Shown here: positions 11,899-22,100 of the stretch, one piece after another
Position numbering within the stretch: position 1 is the stretch's first letter
Layout: each line of letters opens with the position of its first letter
Source: Micavibrio sp.
GTDB lineage: Bacteria > Pseudomonadota > Alphaproteobacteria > Micavibrionales > UBA2020
Length of the DNA stretch: 64,000 nt
Assembly (NCBI GenBank): GCA_028283745.1
Contig: JAPWJZ010000001.1
Span: forward strand, 310,001 to 374,000
Reading direction: 5' to 3'
Notes under the pieces: generated by a model
The model's input: the letters and a program-made list of their open reading frames with translations, nothing else
What the model was told of the DNA's origin: nothing
Database searches by the model: none
Program-made: the position numbers and the translations under genes

Positions 11899-13586
11899 CA
11901 AGCACAACGAAACTTGACTTCAAAATGGCGGATGACGCCATTTACATGATCCCCCTCGGTGGCTGCGGCTTTTTTGGCGCGAACATGACGCTGTACGGCC
12001 ACCAGGATAAATGGATCATGATCGACTGCGGCATGGGCTTTGCCGATGAATCCATGCCCGGTGTTGATATTCTGCTGCCGGACCCGGCCTTTGCGACAGC
12101 ACTTGGCGAAAAGCTGCTGGGCATCGTCTTCACCCACGGGCATGAAGACCATATCGGCGCCATCGAGCATTTGTGGCCGCGCATTAAAGCGCCGCTTTAC
12201 GCAACGCCGTTTACCGCCGGCCGCATTCGTCAGGACCTTGATGAAACGCAGTGGGGAAATGAAGCCAAACTGCATGAAGTGCCGGTGCAGGGCACCATTA
12301 ACCTTGGCCCGTTCAATATTCAGTTTGTAAGCATGGCGCATTCCATTCCGGAAGCAAGCGCGTTGTCCATTACCGTCAAAAATGTCGGCACCCTGCTGCA
12401 TACAGGCGACTGGAAGATTGACAAAGACCCCGTGCTGGGCGATTTGACGGATGAAAAAACCCTGCGCGAAATTGGCGACCGCGGCGTGCTGGCCGTGATT
12501 GGCGATTCAACCAATGCCATGGTGCCGGGCCATTCCGGTTCCGAGCGCGAAGTGCTGAAAAACCTGACCGAACTGTTCAGCGAATTCCCCGAAGGGCAAA
12601 TTGCCATTTCGTGCTTTTCCACCAACGTTGCCCGACTTGTCAGCATTTACGAAGCGGCACGTAAAAATAACCGCCATGTCTGCCTGATTGGCCGCTCGCT
12701 GCGCTCCGTCGATGACGTGGCGCGCAATGCGGGCTACCTGAAGGGCATGCCGCCCTTCCTGTCGGAAGATGATGCCGACATGGTGGAAAGCCGCAATATC
12801 GTTTACGTTTGCACAGGATCGCAGGGGGAGCCGCGCGCGGCACTTTCCCGCATTTCGAATGATGACCACCCTGCCGTGCGCGTGGGCGAGGGGGATGTTG
12901 TTATTTTCTCCTCCCGCGCCATTCCGGGTAACGAGCGTGCGATTGACCGCATTAAAAACCGGTTCCTGTCGATGGGCGTGAACGTGGTGACAGACCGCGA
13001 AGCGCCGATCCACGTTTCCGGCCACCCGTACCGCGAAGAACTGAAGCAGCTGTACAGCTGGCTGCGCCCGCGCATTGCCATTCCCGTGCATGGCGAGCAG
13101 ATGCAGATGGAAAAACACGCCGTGCTGGCGAAAGACTGCGGTGCGGAACAGGCGATTATTCCCGCCAACGGCATGGTAATTGAACTGTTCAGCGATGGCG
13201 CAAGGCCGGTCGGCGAAGTAAAAGCCGGTGTGCTGGCGATTGAAGGCAAGCGCATTGTCGCCGTCGACCACGAGGCAATTTTGACCCGCCGCCGCATCAT
13301 GCACAATGGCAGCGCCGTGGTGACGATTGTGATGGACGACAGCGGCGCGCTTATCGCCCCGCCCAAAGTCACTGCCATGGGCCTGCTGGATGAAAACAGC
13401 GAGCTGGATGCCGGATACATTAAAGACGTCGTAAAAGAAATTTCCGATAAAATCCGCAACATGCCGAAGGCCGAGCGCATGGACGACGCGATCTTGTCGG
13501 AACAGACGCGTATTACCGCGCGCCGCTTCTTCAACGACAGGTTCGACCGCAAGCCGCAAACGCGCGTGCATTTGATAAGGGTTTAA
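11895..13586 (+). CDS. rnj: Ribonuclease J
   Basis: Metallo-beta-lactamase/beta-CASP ribonuclease (563 residues) involved in mRNA turnover and rRNA processing. The zinc motif HGHEDH is at residues 81-86, with the other ligands supplied by HSIPEAS and LLHTGDWKID. Beta-CASP elements include GDSTNA, VVIFSSRAIPGNE and the late HVSGHPYREEL. A C-terminal RNase J domain follows. Its coupling to birA by ATGA is the common alphaproteobacterial arrangement. A 4-bp gap separates it from the DUF1467 gene. Confidence 0.92.
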   Translation: MTSTTKLDFKMADDAIYMIPLGGCGFFGANMTLYGHQDKWIMIDCGMGFADESMPGVDILLPDPAFATALGEKLLGIVFTHGHEDHIGAIEHLWPRIKAPLYATPFTAGRIRQDLDETQWGNEAKLHEVPVQGTINLGPFNIQFVSMAHSIPEASALSITVKNVGTLLHTGDWKIDKDPVLGDLTDEKTLREIGDRGVLAVIGDSTNAMVPGHSGSEREVLKNLTELFSEFPEGQIAISCFSTNVARLVSIYEAARKNNRHVCLIGRSLRSVDDVARNAGYLKGMPPFLSEDDADMVESRNIVYVCTGSQGEPRAALSRISNDDHPAVRVGEGDVVIFSSRAIPGNERAIDRIKNRFLSMGVNVVTDREAPIHVSGHPYREELKQLYSWLRPRIAIPVHGEQMQMEKHAVLAKDCGAEQAIIPANGMVIELFSDGARPVGEVKAGVLAIEGKRIVAVDHEAILTRRRIMHNGSAVVTIVMDDSGALIAPPKVTAMGLLDENSELDAGYIKDVVKEISDKIRNMPKAERMDDAILSEQTRITARRFFNDRFDRKPQTRVHLIRV

Positions 13587-13590
13587 CATC

Positions 13591-13845
13591 ATGGGTATGC
13601 TTAACGCCGTTTTTATTTTCCTGCTGGTGTGGTGGACAATGCTGTTCACCGTGCTGCCGCTGGGCGTCGAACGGCATGAAGATGCGGGCCGCGGGTTTGA
13701 TGCCGGCGCACCGAAAAAGCCCGACCTTAAAAAGAAGCTTATCATTAATACCATCGTGTCATTCCTTATCGTCGCCGCGCTATGGGTGATGGTGGATGCC
13801 GGTATCATCCGCTGGGGCGACTGGTTCAGGGATGCAATAAAGTGA
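13591..13845 (+). CDS. DUF1467 family membrane protein
   Basis: Small inner-membrane protein of 84 residues with two predicted helices, residues about 4-24 and 50-68. Between them is the family signature TVLPLGVERHEDAGRGFDAGAPKKP, a short cytoplasmic loop. This family is alphaproteobacterial and is habitually found between the RNase J gene and proS, as here, but has no assigned function. Its stop overlaps the GTG of the next gene (GTGA). Confidence 0.88.
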   Translation: MGMLNAVFIFLLVWWTMLFTVLPLGVERHEDAGRGFDAGAPKKPDLKKKLIINTIVSFLIVAALWVMVDAGIIRWGDWFRDAIK

Positions 13846-14300
13846 AGTATCTTTTCCTGCTGGCCCTGTGCCTTGCCGCCCTCCAGCCTGCTTTTGCGGC
13901 GGATAAAAAGCCGCCGAGCCTTGACCCGCAGGTTTGCCGGCAAATGGTGGCTTACGTGCCAACGCCCGATGCAAAAGTTGAATACCAGCCGGGCGTGGAT
14001 GTGCATGGCAAGCCGGTTGCGGGGGCTGACCTTAACCCGTCGCCGGTGCAGGTGCCGCGCGTGATTAAATTCGGCATTGATGTGGATGTGGCGCAATATG
14101 CGGGCATTCCCGTGCCGCCGGGGCAGGAGCTTGCCAACGTCGGCATTGTCGAGCTGGATACCCAGACGGGTGCCATGAATTTCAACGGTAAACCCATGGA
14201 AGGGGATGCCGAACGCGCCATTCGCGCCCTATGCTATACAGGCAGGCCCTATGTTCCGGCAGATCATCCGGCCCCGCAACCCGATAAACATAATCAATGA
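13842..14300 (+). CDS. Small exported protein of unknown function
   Basis: I chose GTG 13842, coupled as GTGA to the DUF1467 stop, because it gives a clean signal peptide (VKYLFLLALCLAALQPAFA, cut after AFA); a longer open frame from 13782 would bury it. The mature part, about 133 residues, has no membrane segment, two cysteines (VCRQM and ALCYT) that could form a disulfide, and many short Val/Gly/Pro-rich strands, including VQVPRVIKFGIDVDVAQYAG. It is probably periplasmic. I do not recognise a family; it resembles the small exported proteins that accompany DUF1467 in related genomes only by position. Confidence 0.7.
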   Translation: MKYLFLLALCLAALQPAFAADKKPPSLDPQVCRQMVAYVPTPDAKVEYQPGVDVHGKPVAGADLNPSPVQVPRVIKFGIDVDVAQYAGIPVPPGQELANVGIVELDTQTGAMNFNGKPMEGDAERAIRALCYTGRPYVPADHPAPQPDKHNQ

Positions 14301-14329
14301 TTGATTATTTCCGGCGGCTTCGCTAGTTT
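14301..14329 (+). promoter_or_regulatory. Putative sigma-70 type promoter of proS
   Basis: TTGATT at 14301-14306, a 17-bp spacer and TAGTTT at 14324-14329 lie in the short gap before proS, about 40 bases from its ATG. Spacing is ideal but both boxes deviate from consensus. Confidence 0.4.
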
Positions 14330-14367
14330 TGGGGCAGTCGATAACCGATTTTCAAAGGCAGATACCC

Positions 14368-15846
14368 ATGGCTGAAGCGGCAAAAACCATTAAAAACGCA
14401 AAAACGGCAATCACCCCGACCCGGGATGAAAACTTCCCCGAATGGTATCAAAACGTCATCAAAGCCGCCGATATGGCCGAAAACGCGCCCGTGCGCGGCT
14501 GCATGATCATCAAGCCCTATGGCTATGCCGTGTGGGAAAATATCCAGAAGCATTTCGACAAAATGATCAAGGCGGAAGAAGTGCAGAACGCTTACTTCCC
14601 GCTGCTCATCCCCATGAGCTACATCGCCAAGGAAGCCGACCACATTGACGGCTTTGCGAAAGAATGCGCGGTTGTCACTCACCACCGCCTTGCCAAGAAT
14701 GAAAAGGGCGAACTGGCGGCTGATCCGGCATCTGTCCTTGCGGAACCGCTTATCATCCGCCCGACGTCTGAAACCATCATCGGCGAGGCGATGCACAACT
14801 GGGTGCAATCTTACCGCGACCTGCCGCTGAAGCTGAACCAGTGGTGCAACGTCATGCGCTGGGAAATGCGCCCGCGCATCTTCCTGCGCACCTCCGAATT
14901 CCTGTGGCAGGAAGGGCATAACGCCTTCGCCACCGCCGATGAAGCGGATAAAGATGCGCGCCGCATGCTGGAAGCGTACCGTGAATTCCTTGAAGATTAC
15001 CTTGCCATTCCCGTTATTCCGGGCGCGAAAACGCCGGATGAACGCTTCCCCGGCGCAATTGAAACCTATACCGTGGAAGCCTTCATGCAGGACGGCAAGG
15101 CCCTGCAGGCCGCAACATCGCACAACCTTGGCCAGACTTTTGCCAAATCGTCCGACATAAAATACCTTGATAAAGACGGCACGCAGAAACTGGCATGGAC
15201 GACCAGCTGGGGCATGTCCACCCGCACCATCGGCGGCCTTATCATGACCCACGCAGATGACGACGGCATGATTATGCCGCCGCGCGTTGCGCCGCATCAG
15301 GTCATTATCCTGCCGTTCCTGAAGGACGATGCTGATACGCCCGCCATTCTTGAGTTCTGCGATAAAATTCAAAAAGAACTGCGTGCAAAAGACATTTCCG
15401 TGCAGGTTGATAAATCCGACGCCCGCAGCTCAGATAAAATGTGGGCGGCTATTAAAAAGGGCGTGCCGATCCGTCTTGAAGTCGGCGCGCGCGAAATTGC
15501 CGAAGGCCAGCTTACCTTCACCCGCCGCGACCTTGGCAAAGACGGCAAAACGAAAGTTTCCGTCGCCGAATGCGTCGATAAAATTTCCGAAGCTCTCGTG
15601 CAAATGCAGGCAGACCTTTACAACAAGGCCAAGGCCCGTATGATGGCCGGTATTAAAGATGTCAGCAGCCTGAAGGAAGCACGCGACTTCTTTGCGGGTG
15701 AAAACACCGGCGGCCTGCGGCTTGATTACAGTCTGATTCAAGGTTCCGAAGAATTCGCCAAGCTGAAGGCTGAATTTGCCGTTACCACCCGCTGCCTGCC
15801 ATTTGCGGATGGCGGCACAAAGGTCATTATCTCGAAAGCATATTGA
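14368..15846 (+). CDS. proS: Proline--tRNA ligase, eukaryote/archaeon-like type
   Basis: Class II aminoacyl-tRNA synthetase charging tRNA-Pro, 492 residues from ATG 14368 (an upstream in-frame ATG at 14329 lies within the putative promoter). The core reads EPLIIRPTSETIIGEAMHNW, DLPLKLNQWCNVMRWE and FLRTSEFLWQEGHNA. This is the eukaryotic/archaeal ProRS pattern. There is no 180-residue editing insertion as in E. coli ProRS. The C-terminus ends in a short domain finishing in Tyr, also a trait of the archaeal-type enzyme. Alphaproteobacteria usually carry a different short form, so this is a candidate ancient replacement by transfer. The function itself is secure. Confidence 0.93.
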   Translation: MAEAAKTIKNAKTAITPTRDENFPEWYQNVIKAADMAENAPVRGCMIIKPYGYAVWENIQKHFDKMIKAEEVQNAYFPLLIPMSYIAKEADHIDGFAKECAVVTHHRLAKNEKGELAADPASVLAEPLIIRPTSETIIGEAMHNWVQSYRDLPLKLNQWCNVMRWEMRPRIFLRTSEFLWQEGHNAFATADEADKDARRMLEAYREFLEDYLAIPVIPGAKTPDERFPGAIETYTVEAFMQDGKALQAATSHNLGQTFAKSSDIKYLDKDGTQKLAWTTSWGMSTRTIGGLIMTHADDDGMIMPPRVAPHQVIILPFLKDDADTPAILEFCDKIQKELRAKDISVQVDKSDARSSDKMWAAIKKGVPIRLEVGAREIAEGQLTFTRRDLGKDGKTKVSVAECVDKISEALVQMQADLYNKAKARMMAGIKDVSSLKEARDFFAGENTGGLRLDYSLIQGSEEFAKLKAEFAVTTRCLPFADGGTKVIISKAY

Positions 15847-15847
15847 T

Positions 15848-17104
15848 ATGAGCTTTGCTTTTGAAAAAATGGTCGCTGGCCGCTACTTGCGGTCGAAGCG
15901 GAAGGAAGGGTTTATTTCCATCATCGCGACGTTTTCCTTCCTCGGCATCATGCTGGGGGTGGCGACGCTGATTATCGTGATGTCGGTCATGAACGGTTTC
16001 CGAGATGAACTGATCGGCCGTATTCTGGGCCTGAACGGGCATATCAACGTCTATAGCCGTGTCGGGTCTATTTTTCCGTATGATCCTGTCGTCGAGCGCC
16101 TGAAGAAAATTCAAGGTGTGACCAGCGCCATTCCGACTATCGAAGGGCAGGCGCTGCTGCGCAACGAAAGCGCGGCCAGCGGTGTTGTCGTGCGCGGCCT
16201 GTTGCCGAAAGATTTTTATAACAAGCCGATTTTGTCTGAAAAAGACAAAGGGATTAAATACAAAATCAGCGAGACCGATTACTTTGGCGACGAAAAAGTC
16301 GCTATCGGCATTTCCATGGCGGAGCGCATGCGACTGGATGTGGGGGATAAAATTCTCCTCGTCGCGCCGACCTGCAAGACGACGCCGTTCGGCTGCATGC
16401 CGAAATCAAAAACCTTCATCGTCGGCTCTATTTTTGATGTCGGCATGTACGAATACAACAATAGCTTCGTGTATGTTCCCATGGACATGGCGCAGGCCTT
16501 TTTTGATACCGGCGAAGGCGTAACCGCCATCGAGGTCATGACGCCGGATGCGGGCCAGTTCGCCAAAGCCGAAACCGCCATTAAAGCCGAATTGCAGGGC
16601 GAATATTCCGTCGCCGACTGGCAGAACAGCAATGCCAGCCTTGCTTCCGCGCTTGATGTGGAGCGTAACGTCATGTTCCTTATCCTGACGCTCATCATCA
16701 TCGTTGCATCCTTCAACATCATTTCCAGCCTTATCATGCTGGTGAAGGACAAGGGCAGGGATATTGCCATTCTGCGCACCATGGGCGCGACGCGCGGCAT
16801 GGTTGTGCGTATCTTCCTTTATACCGGTGCCAGCATCGGCATTTCCGGCACCATCGCAGGTACCGTGCTGGGCGTGGCTTTTGCCGCGAACATCGAAGCC
16901 ATTCGGCAGTGGCTGCAAAGCCTGACGGGCAGCAAGCTGTTTCCGGCGGAAATCTATTTCCTGTCGAAACTGCCGGCCAAGCTTGACCCTTCTGAAGTTG
17001 TGCTGATTACCGGCATGGCGCTGGTGCTGGCCTTTGCCGCCACCATTTACCCCGCCTGGCGCGCCGCCAAGCTCGACCCCGTGGAGGCGCTGCGCCGTGA
17101 GTAA
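15848..17104 (+). CDS. lolC: Lipoprotein-releasing ABC transporter permease LolC/LolE
   Basis: Inner-membrane permease (418 residues) that, with LolD, extracts outer-membrane lipoproteins and hands them to LolA. It has the family layout: a first helix at about 27-47 (IIATFSFLGIMLGVATLIIVMSVMNGFRDEL), a large periplasmic domain of about 230 residues, then three helices in the FtsX-type domain, with DKGRDIAILRTMGATRG before the second of them. Start ATG 15848 is just after the proS stop; a longer frame starts inside proS. A single LolC/E-type gene here suggests a homodimeric exporter, as in many alphaproteobacteria. It overlaps lolD by 8 bp. Confidence 0.92.
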   Translation: MSFAFEKMVAGRYLRSKRKEGFISIIATFSFLGIMLGVATLIIVMSVMNGFRDELIGRILGLNGHINVYSRVGSIFPYDPVVERLKKIQGVTSAIPTIEGQALLRNESAASGVVVRGLLPKDFYNKPILSEKDKGIKYKISETDYFGDEKVAIGISMAERMRLDVGDKILLVAPTCKTTPFGCMPKSKTFIVGSIFDVGMYEYNNSFVYVPMDMAQAFFDTGEGVTAIEVMTPDAGQFAKAETAIKAELQGEYSVADWQNSNASLASALDVERNVMFLILTLIIIVASFNIISSLIMLVKDKGRDIAILRTMGATRGMVVRIFLYTGASIGISGTIAGTVLGVAFAANIEAIRQWLQSLTGSKLFPAEIYFLSKLPAKLDPSEVVLITGMALVLAFAATIYPAWRAAKLDPVEALRRE

Positions 17105-17768
17105 CAACGTTCTTGAACTTAAAAACGTGCGCCGCAGCTTTGAGCAAGGCGGCCAGAACCTCGACATCCTGCGCGGCGTCAACATGTCTATTGCGCGCGG
17201 CGAAGTTGTGGCGCTGCTGGGTCCCAGCGGTTCCGGCAAAACCACGCTGCTGCAAATTGCGGGCCTGCTTGAAAACCCCACCAGCGGCGATGTTATTATT
17301 AACGGCACCCGCGTTGAAAGCACTGCGGATGCCTACCGCACAATGCTGCGCCGCACGCAGATTGGCTTTGTGTACCAGTTCCACAACCTGCTGCCGGATT
17401 TTACGGCATTGGAAAACCTGATGCTGCCGCAATACGTTTCCAACGTGCCGAAAGCCGCCGCAAAAAAACGCGCTGAAGAACTGCTGGCCAGCGTTGGCCT
17501 TGCCGCGCGGGCGGAGCATTTCCCCTCGCAAATGTCGGGCGGGGAACAGCAGCGCGTGGCAATTGCCCGTGGCCTTGTCACGCAGCCGGCATTGCTGCTG
17601 GCGGACGAGCCGACCGGAAACCTTGACCCCCGCACAGCGGAGGGTGTTTTTGCGATGATGATGGAAACGATCCGCCGGTTTAACATCGGCGCGCTGATTG
17701 TCACGCATAACCACGAACTCGCGTCCCGCATGGACCGCGTGCTTGAGCTGAAAGACGGACTCGTTTAA
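17097..17768 (+). CDS. lolD: Lipoprotein-releasing ABC transporter ATPase LolD
   Basis: ATPase (223 residues) powering the LolC/E exporter on the cytoplasmic face. Walker A is GPSGSGKTT, the Q-loop YQFHNLLPDFTALEN, the signature MSGGEQQRVAIARGL, and Walker B LLLADEPTGNLD. The start is the GTG at 17097 (GTGAGTAAC) overlapping the permease stop by 8 bp; the open frame extends upstream inside the permease gene without homology. Only 8 bp separate its stop from the convergent unknown gene, and no hairpin terminator is visible. Confidence 0.94.
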   Translation: MSNNVLELKNVRRSFEQGGQNLDILRGVNMSIARGEVVALLGPSGSGKTTLLQIAGLLENPTSGDVIINGTRVESTADAYRTMLRRTQIGFVYQFHNLLPDFTALENLMLPQYVSNVPKAAAKKRAEELLASVGLAARAEHFPSQMSGGEQQRVAIARGLVTQPALLLADEPTGNLDPRTAEGVFAMMMETIRRFNIGALIVTHNHELASRMDRVLELKDGLV

Positions 17769-17776
17769 AAAAAACT

Positions 17777-18367
17777 TTAGCGTGGAAGTTTCAGGCCGGT
17801 GCTTTTGACGAGCGCGGCGGGCTTGTTGAAAGATTGGCCTGTATCACATTCTGCCACCGCAGCGTTGTCGGCGCAGATTTTCGCAATGTTGGTTTGCAGC
17901 GACTGCAGTGCATTGGCTTCCGTATCAAAGTCATACATGTTGGCGCCGATGGTGGTGCGCTGGCGGTTGCTGCCGTCAATATTTGCCTGACGGCCGCCTT
18001 CCGGCCCTGCATTCCATTCAGAAACGTAAATGCGATGCACAGGCTCCCCGCTATATTGCGTACATACGGCGACAAGGTGGCTGGATTCGCCAGCCCGCAA
18101 AAAGCCATAAGCTTCCACGCTGGTCGGGCCGTTTGTTGCGCTGCCGCTGGTGGTGTAAATCATGTCATAGGCATTGCTGTGCGACCCTGCGCGGATTTGA
18201 AGGCTGATGTCCGCGCCGGCGGACTGCAAGTCGCGCACGGTTTCGCTTAAATGCGTCAGCATCTCGCTTGCGCCGCTGTCCTGCAGCGTCTGGCGGGCCT
18301 CAACAAGCGCCTGCTCGAAAGCGGCGCGCAGGGTGGAGGGGGAATGGAAGCCTTCCTGCGGGATCAC
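17777..18367 (-). CDS. Protein of unknown function
   Basis: A protein of 196 residues without signal peptide or membrane segment. The first 55 residues look helical (LRAAFEQALVEARQTLQDSG); the rest is mixed and contains two cysteines near the C-terminus. I do not recognise a family. It starts inside the end of the gene upstream (4-bp ATGA overlap at 18364-18367), so the two are co-translated and probably act together. Codon use matches the neighbourhood. Confidence 0.65.
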   Translation of the reverse strand: MIPQEGFHSPSTLRAAFEQALVEARQTLQDSGASEMLTHLSETVRDLQSAGADISLQIRAGSHSNAYDMIYTTSGSATNGPTSVEAYGFLRAGESSHLVAVCTQYSGEPVHRIYVSEWNAGPEGGRQANIDGSNRQRTTIGANMYDFDTEANALQSLQTNIAKICADNAAVAECDTGQSFNKPAALVKSTGLKLPR

Positions 18368-19035
18368 GACAGCTTTGGCGGCTTTGCGCCGGGTAATTTG
18401 CGCAAGGGGGCATTGTCGCGAGCAGGGGGAAGGTCAAAGCTGCGGAGTTCTTCCTGCGCTGCCAGTGTTGCGCCAATCTGCGCAACCGCGGCCATGAAGA
18501 TGGCGGCATCTTCCGGTACATTCAGGTTGTATTGAAGGAACTTCGGTTCAGCGCGGTTGATTTTGCTGCCGCTTGCGGTTTTTTCAACCGCGTACCAGAA
18601 GCTTTCGGCATCCGGATACTGCACATCATTCGGCTTGTTCAGGTTTTCTGTATAGCAGTCAATTTTACCCTCGGGGTAAAGGCGCACAAGAAAGCGCGCA
18701 TCATAAACGCTAAGGATGCAGTATGACGCAACATCCGCGCCCTTGGCCTGATAGAGCAGGTTGTGGTCGCGCATTTTGTCGAAGGTCGCAATCTCGATAC
18801 CGATCTGGTCAGTGCCGATGCTCTGGAACTTGGAGATGATTTCGTTCAGGCGCATCAGCGTGGGGCGGAGCGGCTCGCGCTGTTTGCGGGCTTCTTCCGT
18901 TAGCTGCTTGAAGACGCGGGAAAGGCTCTCGACCGAGAGGTCGGCAAGGTTGGCGGACGCATCAGCGGCGGTGGTTTGCGGCGGGGTGTCGTCTTGTGTC
19001 TTTTTATCGGGCATCGGGGCCTTTGGGGGTGTCAT
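18364..19035 (-). CDS. Protein of unknown function, partner of the downstream gene
   Basis: A protein of 223 residues with an acidic, Thr/Ala-rich disordered N-terminus (about 1-35), a helical segment (LADLSVESLSRVFKQLTEEARKQ), and a compact middle containing VYDARFLVRLYPEGKIDCYTENL. The C-terminus is Pro/Lys-rich. There is no signal peptide and I do not recognise a family. It is transcribed away from dnaE and coupled to the 196-residue gene by ATGA. ATG 19033-19035 is used; a second ATG eight codons in is also possible. Confidence 0.65.
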   Translation of the reverse strand: MTPPKAPMPDKKTQDDTPPQTTAADASANLADLSVESLSRVFKQLTEEARKQREPLRPTLMRLNEIISKFQSIGTDQIGIEIATFDKMRDHNLLYQAKGADVASYCILSVYDARFLVRLYPEGKIDCYTENLNKPNDVQYPDAESFWYAVEKTASGSKINRAEPKFLQYNLNVPEDAAIFMAAVAQIGATLAAQEELRSFDLPPARDNAPLRKLPGAKPPKLS

Positions 19036-19188
19036 CTCTAACCGCCTGATTCAATTGGTCTGTGCTTTGTTTTTGGAAGGCTTATATTATTGAATGGGCT
19101 TGGTTATGTCAAGCGCGGCACATTCAGGAAAAACCTGTTGAATCTACTGCCTTTTGTCGGGCATTTTAGGGGTATCAAAGCGAGCGCC

Positions 19189-22100
19189 ATGACAGACAAA
19201 GCACCCCAATTCGTCCATCTCCGGGTTCACTCGGCCTATTCATTGGCCGAGGGCGCGATCAAGCTTAAAAATCTTGTGCCGCTGGTCAAGAAACTGGAAA
19301 TGCCCGCCGTTGCCGTGACAGATACTGGCAACCTTTTCGGCGCGCTCGAATTTTCCGTTGGCGCCGCGAAGGAGGGCATACAGCCCATCATCGGCTGCCA
19401 GTTGTGGATCGAGCGTCCCGACCAGACCGACCAGAAAAACAAGAAATCCGAAATGCCCGACCAGATCGTTGTGCTGGTGCAGAACGAGCAGGGCTACAAA
19501 AACCTGATGAAGCTTTCCAGCAAGGCCTACCTGCACCCGCTGGAGCATACTGAAAAACCCGCCATTACCTGGGGCGACATTGAACAGTACAGCGCGGGGT
19601 TGATTGCGCTGACCGCGGGCACCAAGGGCACCGTGGGCCGCATGCTGCTGGATAACCGCCCGACCGATGCCGAAAAAACATTAAAGCAACTGCACGGAAT
19701 TTTCGGCGACCGCTTGTATATTGAACTGGAACGGCACGGCACGGCGGATGAAGTTGCCATTGAAGACCCGTTGCTGGATTTTGCTTACAAATACAATATT
19801 GCGGTTGTTGCCACCAACAACTGCTATTTCAGCGACCCTGATATGTACGAGGCGCATGACGCCTTCCTTTGTATTGACGACCGCGCTTTTGTGCAGGATG
19901 CAAACCGCCGCAAGGTAACGCCGGAGCATTACTTCAAGTCGGCAGAACAAATGGCGGAGCTGTTCAAGGATCTTCCGGAAGCCATCGAAAACACGGTGGT
20001 GATCGCGAAACGCTGCGCCTTCATGCTGAAGGAAGTAAAACCCAGCCTGCCGCGCTTTAAAACCGAAACCGGCAATACCGAGCCGGATGAGCTGCGCGCC
20101 CGCACGGCGGAAGGTTTAACGTGGCGGCTTGAAAATTACGTCTTCAAGCCCGACTGGGACGATGCAAAAAAGGAAGAAGTGCGCACGCAATACTTCAAGC
20201 GCATGGAATACGAGCTGGATGTCATTATTAAAATGGGATTCCCCGGCTACTTCCTGATCGTTTCAGATTTCATCCAGTGGGCGAAAGACCATGATATTCC
20301 GGTGGGGCCTGGCCGTGGCTCGGGCGCGGGGTCCGTCGTTGCATGGTCAACCAAAATTACCGACTTGGACCCCATCGAATGCACGCTTCTGTTCGAGCGC
20401 TTCCTGAACCCCGAACGCGTCTCGATGCCTGACTTTGATATCGACTTCTGCCAGGACCGCCGCGACGAAGTCATTAGCTACGTGCGTGATAAATACGGGC
20501 ACGATACAGTGGCGCAGATTATCACCTTCGGTAAACTGCAGGCACGCGCCGTGGTACGCGACGTTGGCCGCGTGCTGCAAATGACCTACGGGCAGGTGGA
20601 TAAAATTGCGAAGCTTGTGCCGCAAAACCCCGCCAACCCCATCAGCCTTGAAGAGGCGCTAGAATCCGAGCCGCTGCTGCGCGAGGCGCGGGACAGCGAC
20701 GAGCAGGTGCGCAAGCTTATCGACATCGCGCTGAAGCTTGAGGGCCTCTACCGCCATGCATCCACGCACGCGGCGGGCATCGTCATCGGCGACAGGCCGC
20801 TGGATGAAATTGTGCCGATGTACCGTGACCCGGGCTCCACCATTGCGGCAACGCAGTTCAACATGAAGGACGTTGAGAAAGCCGGCCTTGTGAAGTTCGA
20901 CTTCCTTGGTCTCAAGACCATGACGGTCATTAACGATTCCGTTAAGCTTATCCACGAAACGACGGGGGAGGATCTTGACCCCCTCAAGTTCCCGATGGAT
21001 GACAAGAAAACCTACGACCTGCTGGCCAAGGGCGATTGTTCCGCCGTCTTCCAGCTCGAGAGCGCGGGCATGCGCGATTTGTGCAAGCAAATGAACGTGC
21101 ATAACTTCGAGGAGATTTCCGCTATCGTCGCCCTGTTCCGGCCGGGCCCGATGGAAAACATTCCGAAGTACATCGCCAACCTTTCCGGCAAGGAAGAAAT
21201 TGAATACATGCACCCGCTGCTGAAGCCGGTGCTTAAAGATACCTACGGCGTCATGATCTATCAGGAACAGGTCATGGAAGCGGCGCAGATTCTGGCGGGC
21301 TATTCGCTGGGCGGCGCCGACCTGCTGCGCCGCGCCATGGGTAAAAAGATCAAGGCAGAGATGGACGCGCAGCGCGCCATTTTTGTCGAAGGCTGCGAAA
21401 AAGCCAATGCCATTGCACCCGAGCTGGCGAGCGCGATTTTCGACCAGATCGCAAAGTTCGCGGATTACGGCTTTAACAAGGCGCACTCCGCCGCTTACGG
21501 GCTTATCGCGTATCATACAGCTTACCTGAAGGCGAATTACCCGGTCGAGTTCATGGCCGCGACTATGACGAACGATATGACCAACACCGACAAGCTGGCC
21601 ATGCTGCGGCAGGAGCTGATGCGCATGAAGGTGGTGCTGCTGCCACCCGACATTAACAAGTCGCTGCCGCGTTTCTCGGTCGAGCAGCTGCCGGACGGGA
21701 AAAAAGGCATTCGCTATGCGCTTGCGGCCCTGAAGGGCGTGGGTATGGAAGCGATGAACGTGATTATTGCGGAGCGTGAACGCGGCGGCCCCTTCAAGGA
21801 CCTGTACGATGTTGCCCGCCGCCTTGACCCCAAGGCCATGAACAAGCGGCAGATGGAAGCGCTGGCTGCTGCGGGCGCCTTTGATGCCTTTGTGCCTAAC
21901 CGCGCTTCCGTTGTGGCCTCCGTCGAAGTTTTGCTGCGCTATGCCGCCGCCAACGCAGATGAAAAAGCCAGCGGGCAGGAAAGCCTGTTCGGCGGCGGGG
22001 GCGGCAATGCGCTGCCGGAGCCGCCCATCGCCAAGGCCGATAAATGGGAACCACTCGAACAGCTGCGCCACGAATTTGAAGCCGTCGGTTTTTACCTTTC

